A DNA stretch of 64,000 nt from Lepiota brunneoincarnata (Eukaryota; Basidiomycota; Agaricomycetes; Agaricales; Agaricaceae). The stretch's first letter is position 1. Each line of letters opens with the position of its first letter. The stretch spans positions 333,481-397,480 of the forward strand of contig JAEBUN010000038.1 in the NCBI GenBank assembly GCA_023014365.1, read 5' to 3'. A model generated the notes under the pieces. The model saw nothing but the letters and a program-made list of their open reading frames with translations, did no database searches and was not told the origin of the DNA. The position numbers and the translations under genes are program-made. Below, one piece after another: positions 57,223 to 64,000 of this stretch.

Positions 57223-59375
57223 ATGATTCAACTGCTACCACGCGCCACCAGCTGGTTTGACAAGACTCTGCTTGTTATCTTCCTCTACATCGCCCACAAG
57301 TTTTGGAAACACAACCACCCGCCTCTGCCTCCTGGTCCATCCCCTTTACCTATAATCGGGAATGCTCATCAAGTTCCTCAAGTGCATAACCATTTGACCT
57401 TCGCAGAATGGGGAAAGCGCTATGGTTCGACCTCGGTACATACTTATTTCTTCGTACTAATTACTCCCAGGACCCATTTTCCATCTCTCCATCTTGGGGA
57501 AGCCCCTGATAGTGTTAACTACATCTCGAGCAGCTCTCGACCTCCTGGAGAAGCGAGGCGCTATATACGCCAACCGTCCCCGTCTGGTTATGGCAGGAGA
57601 GATGTGGGTTAAGACGCAGACCCGTTGACCTCGTGAGCACTCAATCACCTTGCAGTGTCGGATACGAGAATGCCACAACGCTTGCACCATACGACAATCG
57701 CCATCGCGAGCACCGTAGGCTCATATACGAATCTTTCTCCTCTCGCAAAGTAACCCGGTATCATGAATTTGGAGAGCGAAGGGCAAGAAAACTCATGACC
57801 CACTTGTTGGACAACCCCTCAGGTTTCCAGCGCCATATCGCAGGGTGGGTCAAACTCTCTTCGTTCGTGATGAGCCTTGATTCTATTTGATGTATAGTTA
57901 TGTTGCCGCTACAGTCTTTAATGCTTCCCATGGACATGAAGTGACTGGGCACGAAGACCCTTTCGTAGCCCTTGCCGAGCAGTGCGGTGTCGAGTTTTGC
58001 GAAATGGTTGCAACCGGGCGCCTTCCTGGTTGATGTGTTTCCTTTCTGTATGGATCAACCTCCTTGCGGTGAACAAGGACCAGTACTGATATTTGTCTAC
58101 CTCATAGTGCGGCATATTCCAGAGTGGTTCCCTTTCGCTGGATTTAAGCACAAGGCGAAACTTTACCGTGCTACCGCTGACAGGATGCGGGATGTCCCCT
58201 ATGACTTTGTGAGGGAACAAATGGTATGAAACGACCGCCGTGGACATCCTGTGTTGCTACCGACAGAATTCTAGGCCGAGGGTATCGCAAAACCATCTCT
58301 AACCACAGACGTTTTGGAGGCGAAGCCTGACAGGACTCCTGAAGAAGATTTGTCCTATCGGTGGATGACGGCGACAATCTATGCCGGTGAGTTTTCTACC
58401 GAACTCAGGGATACAGAAATCTAATTCACCTCTCAGCTGGCGCTGGACACAGTAAGTTGCTGGTTGCTGCTGTATATCTAGAGCATACGTTGAGGTTATC
58501 ACAGAGCAGCAGCACACTGAACAGCTTTTTCCTCGCAATGGCTCTGAATCCCAAGGTCCAGAAAAAGGCTCAGGAGGAGCTGGATCGCGCCCTCGGAGCA
58601 AACCGTTTACCAAACTTCGCTGATCGGGATTTCCTACCATACACTAAGGCGGTCTGCATCGAACTTCTCCGTTTATATTACCCCGCACCTACAGGCGAGC
58701 CAACTGGCCACCAACAAACACAGGATATCTTACTTACACTTCCCTAATATTAGGTCTTCCCCATCTGGCCACGGAAGATGACGAATACATGGGCTATCGC
58801 ATCCCCCGCGGGCGCGACGGTCATCGCAAATAAACTGGTAAGAACAAACCGCTTTGATCAGTCATAGAAGCCGCCACACACTCTCCCCCTGCCTTCTTTC
58901 CAAGGGGATCCTCCACGACCCCGACAACTACACTGAGCCGGAGAAATTCATCCCCGAGCGTTACCCTAACCCCCTGTGAAAATACACAAACTTGCGAAGT
59001 GCTTTGGACCCCCGCATTTTGCTTTCGGTTACGGCCGCAGGTCAGTGTCACGCTTCATCAGTGAAAAACGTGTTGTTCACTTTCCTGCGTTCTGGGACCT
59101 TCAGAGTTTGTCCGGGACGCCAGTTTGCCGAAGACATGATATTCATTGCGGTAGCAACAATTCTTTCGCTTTTTTGACGTCCAACCGGCTGCCAGCGGAT
59201 TACCGAGTGGCGAATTCACTTCAAATCTCGTCATGTAAGTCCTTGTCTCCTTATCCCTTCTTGAACCACGGTGTCAGACTGGTAATTGAATAGCCACCCC
59301 AAACCGTTCGAATGTTCCATCAAGACACGTTCATCGGCCACCGAGCAGCTCATCAAGGAATTGGGCATTATATAA
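57223..59375 (+). pseudogene. Cytochrome P450 gene carrying several frameshifts
   Basis: The sequence reads as an Agaricomycete microsomal P450. It has a membrane anchor (LLVIFLYIAHKFW), a proline hinge PPLPPGPSPLPIIGN, YGPIFHLSILGKPLIVL, and KWLQPGAFLVDVFPFLRHIPEWFPF. The I-helix region (AAGADTSS) follows, then AQEELDRALGANRLPNF, EPEKFIPERYPNP and the heme loop FAFGYGRRVCPGRQFAED. Intron positions are kept, so it is not a processed copy. The frame is broken by extra bases near 57985 (GCGG), 58445 (CTGG), 58810 (GCGGG) and 59170 (T6), and again near 58970. One intron has a GC donor (GCGAGC after CCTACAG). Either it is a decaying gene or this stretch has homopolymer errors. Confidence 0.8.
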
Positions 59376-59734
59376 ATATGAGATCAGGGAATTCAAGTAA
59401 CTTTCTGTAACTAAGATGTTTGTATTCAATGAGACTATATCTCGTCACAAGTTATCGAGGACATTCCATAAGGCCACGGACGGTGTTTTACAAGCGGCCC
59501 TTCCACTGCGGGAGAGCAAGTATGAAGAGAGGCGGTTGAACTTCATGGCTGATCATTACAACCCATCGGAAAACACTTGCGGTCAGGGTGGTATAAAAGC
59601 CCGACTTTTTGGATATGAAAATCCACAAACTACGACGAACACGTCCAGGGATCATGCAAATAAGACACGAATAAGAGCAGAGGAAAAATATGCGTGTAGT
59701 TTACATGAGGAGCGAAATGCCAAAGATTGAGCGA

Positions 59735-62633
59735 TCATAACATACCCATCCCATCCCCTTCGTCATCACCTCCCCATCCTCTTGCTACCGTCTCCTCTTC
59801 TGGCTCTGGCTCGGGGGTTCGCACACGCAATTCATCCCGTCCTGAGCCTTGTTCTGCATTAGAACCTCCACCAGCCAATTTACTACGAGATGTTGAATCA
59901 GATGGGGCAGCAGCTGGCTTGTCAGCCTGCCATGAGACCTGAACTTGCCCAACTGTCGGAATCTTGAGACCCTTTGCGAAACCCTATAAGGAAGTTTAGC
60001 GTTGCCACAGAGGGAGACAACGGGTTGTTAGACCTGTTCCGCGGCTGCACGCGTCTTGAACGTAACAACAACACCCCCGTTCTCTAACATATCGACTGAA
60101 TCTAGCTGGCCAGTGGTCTTGTCACACGGGTGAGTTACAATATTTGTCACGAGCCACTGATGCAACATACCTCGTACCAGTCCTTCACCGCTTGCAAATT
60201 CTCGCTCCTCGCTCCTTTCAAAAGAAGCTTCTTAGGCCTGTTATCGAGGGTCATATTGAACCTCGAAGGCCCACCGCGTGGTGCACCACGAAAAAAACCG
60301 CGGCTGCCCCTTGCACGACCGCGATAACCACCGCGATAAGGTGGGGCGCCGTTTTGCCAATCGCTCGATCCCATGTCAGTGTTCAAACCCAGACTCACAG
60401 CCTGGACGATACCAAATCCTCACCCAACGGAACTAGAGCAGAAAAGACAAAAAACGCACCTCGGCTTTGAGTTTCTCCAGTTTCGCCTTTAGATCTTCTG
60501 CAGTTTCTTTTTTATCGGTTGATTTCAATGGCGACGTCGAAACGGCGGTGGCACTGTGCAGGTCTAGCTCCTTGTCTAACCTCTCCCGTTCCTTTATTTC
60601 ATGGTCGTCAGCGGTCGGAGTGGACTTCTTTGGGTTCGATGCAGGCGTGGTGGATATAGAAGTAGAATTGGCCGTCATCTCTTCTCCCAACTTCCTTAGT
60701 CTGGTCATGATATTCTTTTTTTCTTCCGGCGAGGCACTCTCTAGCGAAGCCATTAATGCCTTCTGTTCCCCGATCTGCTGCTCGAGAAGTTGCTGCTTGG
60801 CAGCTAATGCCGAGGATGTGGCGCCAGCGGAGGTGGTGGGCGCCTTTCGAGCGGCTGTTGTCGTTGTCGATGCTGCTGGTGTAGGTGTTGTGGCACGGGC
60901 ACCGCCGCCGCCCGATTTAGTGGCCATATTCGCCACTGCAGGAGCAGACGCCGCCAACATTCTTGCGCCAATCCGTCCTTGCCCCTCCATTGGCCGATGC
61001 CAAAACACTTTGACGAAGCGGTTACTGAAGACTGCATCCTCTGATTTCCATGCAGCGTGGGCTTCCTCATGTGTTGAGAAGCTGACAAGAGCCTTTCCAC
61101 TCATTTGGTCGATGGCGACGTTGGTAACCGCTCCAAAGCGCTTGAACCAGTCGTTGACGTTTGCCAAGGATAGCTTGTCCTCCGGAATTTTTTCAACGAC
61201 CAAGGTCTTGTCATTTCTTCGCTCCGGCCGGAAGTTGTGCACATCTCCGCCAAAAGTGCCCCTTCCGCGCCCACGACCTCGGTAACCACCCCGATGAGTA
61301 GCAGCGCGTGTATCCATGTCCACCTGCGACTGCATCGTCATGTAAGGCGCGGGTTGCATTCCCGGAAAGGCTTGTTGGCCATAAAGAACATCCATGCTTT
61401 GCGGCAAAGGTGGTGGGGGCTGGACCTGCGGGTTGTCGCCCATTGTTGTATCTTGCCCTGGAGCTTGGTTGTTTTCGGAGGACCCCTTAGAAGCAGCGGA
61501 TTCCTGGGGTATTTGCGGCGTCAAATCTTGGATGACAGGCAGCTCTCCAGTGGCATGAACCACACCTCCATCTTCTTGTTGCGTCCGAGAAAGTATAGGG
61601 GGACGTTGGTGGTGTCTCGGACGCATGTCTATTCGAGCGTCATGTGGATCATAGCCGGGACTTGGCCCAAAGTGCATCGCTCCAGGGAACATTGACATAA
61701 AAGGCATACCAGGGGCAATGGGGTACAACTGTCCAGGCAGCATAGCATCATCCCCATGTGAATACTTGCACATCGCGCCGCGAGCACAGTAACCACTATC
61801 TACAGACAAGTCAGTAAGCTCTCCGTTGCTCAAACACACCTTGGCTTACTATAATAATCCCTGCAAATCCCTCGTTTCTGGTCAGGTGGCTGGTAGGATT
61901 GTGGTCGTCTCCCGCCGTTCATATGCCCCATTCCGCCCGTTCCTCCATTATGTGGAGCAGCATACACATCCATTCCGCCATTCGAATAACCACGTCCTCG
62001 CCCATCATCATCGCTTCCCTCCCAGTGCCCTGTGGATTGCCCGCCCCCATTCCCATACCTCGAAAATTGACCTTCAACGTTCACCCGGGGCCCTTTAGCT
62101 GAAGGACGTCCGCCCCTATCATCTGCCTCCATACTCCGTTTCCTGTCAGCATTTGAATCCACGGGCGAGGGTGTGATTAGAATCGAGGGGTATTGGAATG
62201 CCATTGTCGACGGGTTTTGGGGAAGGTGGTGAGGCGGCGTAAGGTAGATATGATTTTGTGCGGAGAATAGTGAATAATGTGTCAATAAAAGATGAACATT
62301 CTGCATATTTATGCGTTCAAGACGTCAATGAAACTCGTTTTCCCCCTCGTGAATTATATTCCGAAAACAGACCTTTTTCCAGGAATTCATCAAGCTGGAC
62401 CGACAGTTCTTTCCGCATCTCCTGTTCTGGGACATTGTGTTTCAGAAGCGCAAGAACATAGTCCGCCAGCGCCCCCGGCTCGGCATCACATCTAATGAGA
62501 AACACGGTAGGAACCAACAAACCTAGTCGGTCTATGAAGAGAAACAAAACAAGCGTTTGGAGACGTACATTGGCTCAAGGGTACGGACTAGCCATGGTTT
62601 CAGGTGGGGTGCCGTCGCGGGGTCATATATCAT
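59735..62633 (-). CDS. RBM26/27-like RNA-binding protein (PWI-like, CCCH, RRM)
   Basis: The gene starts at 62633 (MIYDPATAPHLKPWLVRTLE) and stops at 59735. Domains in order are a PWI-like N-terminus (CDAEPGALADYVLALLKHN), LFTILRTKSYLPY, and a CCCH zinc finger CRDYYNSGYCARGAMCKYSH formed across an intron. Then come an RRM (KTLVVEKIPEDKLSLANVND to RFVKVFWHRP), a coiled coil (LAAKQQLLEQQIGEQKAL), an RGG-rich stretch (RGGYRGRARGSRGFFRG) and a second RRM-like end (KKLLLKGAR to VQVSWQADK). This is the RBM26/RBM27 architecture, linked to nuclear RNA surveillance (PAXT in humans, Rmn1 in fission yeast). The frame changes between NGIPIPLD and DRKRSMEADD near 62185 without a usable intron. The last intron-exon junctions all fit. 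Confidence 0.82.
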
Positions 62634-64000
62634 ATCCAAAAGGTAGTAAGGGCGGTCGTGGTTGCAGGGAGAAATGCACAAACACTAAAAGTTCCATGAC
62701 TTGGTCACATCGGCAACTCCCGAACCTCCGGTCATCGATTATAGTCTTTCCACCCATACTAGCTTTCTCGTACATCGCTGCCGCCGATAAGTTGGTACGC
62801 AGTCAATCTATGGGTTTATACCCATGGTCATATTGCGGTAGTACGTTGAAGAGACGTGGATAGGGGGCTATGAGGGGCATAGATATAGGTTCTGATTTAT
62901 ATATGCACCAAAAGCACCGCGCGAAAGGGAGAGCGGCGAGGGTTTATCTCGGAGCCGCTTCGAAGGCCACTAGGGTTTCGGGGCTTATTTCATTCCTTAA
63001 TCTCCCCTCTCGTTTTCGCTCTGCCCGTGTTTTTGCCCCAGCTATGGGGCGTTTTCAGTGCCAGCATTATTGTCCCCGTATATGGATTTTTACTTATTTA
63101 TTTTCCCGTGCCTTCTGTGAGTGGGAGAGGAGAGTAAAGTACTACAGATAAGTTGATGTACATGACATGCACTAGTACCTGAGCAACATACGCATGGGTA
63201 CGCAATAACCATCGTGCTCGTCTCGACTTGCAGGCTTTTTTTAACCCTCCTTAGATCTATGTATTTGCATGGCGCTATTTTCCAGCTCTACGGAGCGAGA
63301 TGAAGGCTCTGTCATGTTAACTTTCGCCTGCCCTCTGCCAAAGTGTGTGCAGGCTGGGGGCTTCTGTGCGAGGTCCTGGACACCCGCAGTCTGTAGATAT
63401 GGTACCTGTGTGAATGACAGGTGCAAACCATGCCACTTGAAGTTCTGGTATGCCGCATTTGATAGACTGCTAGAGAAACCATTCAGAATGGGCGGTGATG
63501 CAGGCTCAGTGAAGATGGACTTGAGGCGTAGACTATCACGCAGAAAAGGGGGAATTGAGAGGAGTGCTAAGATACAGACGAATATTCATCGATTCCATTT
63601 CCGATTCTGAGGTTAGGAGCAGATGGCTGAGCTGCTGTAATGTCTTCACAGGAACCATACGCTCGGCCCACTGGCACGCACCAGTTGCACATGGAGCCAA
63701 GTATCCCCGCCACCCCTTTCACTATCTCCACCTATTTTATTCGCTGCGAGCCGCAAAACTGCTGGGATTTCTGCTCCGGACTTGTATCCAAAACAAGGAA
63801 TATTATCAGCATTCTCGCCCTAAGGTAGAGGGCTACTTTGAAATGATCAATGATTCCCAACGGGAGATGACCAAAACAACGCGTCTCGAGTGAGCAAGGA
63901 ATCTCTCGTCCGTCCTCTAAAGGCAATGGTAGTATAGTCAAATGTCCCGTTAGGTTTGTCCCAGATTCTGAGTTTCATAATATTCCGAACTAAAGCGCTG
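62634..64000. other. Right-hand flank, no gene recognised
   Basis: The first part should be the RBM26-like promoter. Short ORFs at 63269-63610 (cysteine-containing) and 63555-63893 show no known family and no splice-supported extension. Nothing else is supported before the window edge. Confidence 0.4.

Noticed and set aside
63269..63610. 113-codon ORF with several cysteines
   Set aside because: Cysteine spacing does not fit a known small secreted protein, there is no signal peptide, and no spliced partner exons were found.

Overview
The window looks like nuclear DNA of a mushroom-forming basidiomycete (Agaricomycetes). Genes have many short introns (about 45-130 bp, most near 50-60), exons can be tiny, and the gene set (Cyc8/Ssn6-like, Brl1/Brr6-like, ADAM-type protease, Dbp3, Osh, RBM26-like, P450) is fungal. 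No rRNA, CRISPR or bacterial-type operon is present.

Region 1 (1 to about 22,800) is a nested transposon graveyard. An old chromovirus-type Ty3/gypsy element (gag tail, pol, a third ORF, right LTR ending at 17,596) has been hit by a solo LTR (4463-5112, TSD caaat), by a young full-length Ty3/gypsy element (5312-13,553, apparently identical 698-bp LTRs, TSD tactc), by a Tc1/mariner element (15,696-17,368) and by a possible 422-bp insertion. The Tc1 copy itself carries a 56-bp retroposed mRNA end. Next to this lies a decayed minus-strand reverse transcriptase element (about 17,600-22,060) with a second Tc1/mariner copy (18,457-20,062). All old sequence is almost devoid of CpG, whereas the young gypsy element and the genes to the right are CpG-rich. 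This fits methylation-driven decay of silenced repeats.

Region 2 (about 22,800-64,000) holds ordinary genes: Cyc8/Ssn6-like corepressor (-), SERF/4F5 protein (+), Brl1/Brr6-like nuclear-envelope protein (-) divergent from mitochondrial ClpP (+), ADAM metalloprotease (-) divergent from DBP3 RNA helicase (+), an oxysterol-binding protein (+) convergent with a 1,889-aa coiled-coil protein (-), branched-chain aminotransferase (+), a frameshifted P450 (+), and an RBM26/27-like RNA-binding protein (-). They are mostly housekeeping genes and do not form a biosynthetic cluster.

The most interesting points are these. The young gypsy element has a 12-nt primer site perfectly complementary to its own LTR just downstream of the TATA box, which suggests Tf1-type self-priming. 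It carries a third ORF with a tandem zinc-knuckle pair conserved in the relic, and an overlapping frame with a SUMO-interaction-like motif that reads into the 3' LTR. Two unrelated genes each contain a 6-nt microexon, one of which encodes the third zinc ligand of the ADAM active site. There are GC-AG introns, and a run of single-base breaks in three right-hand genes.
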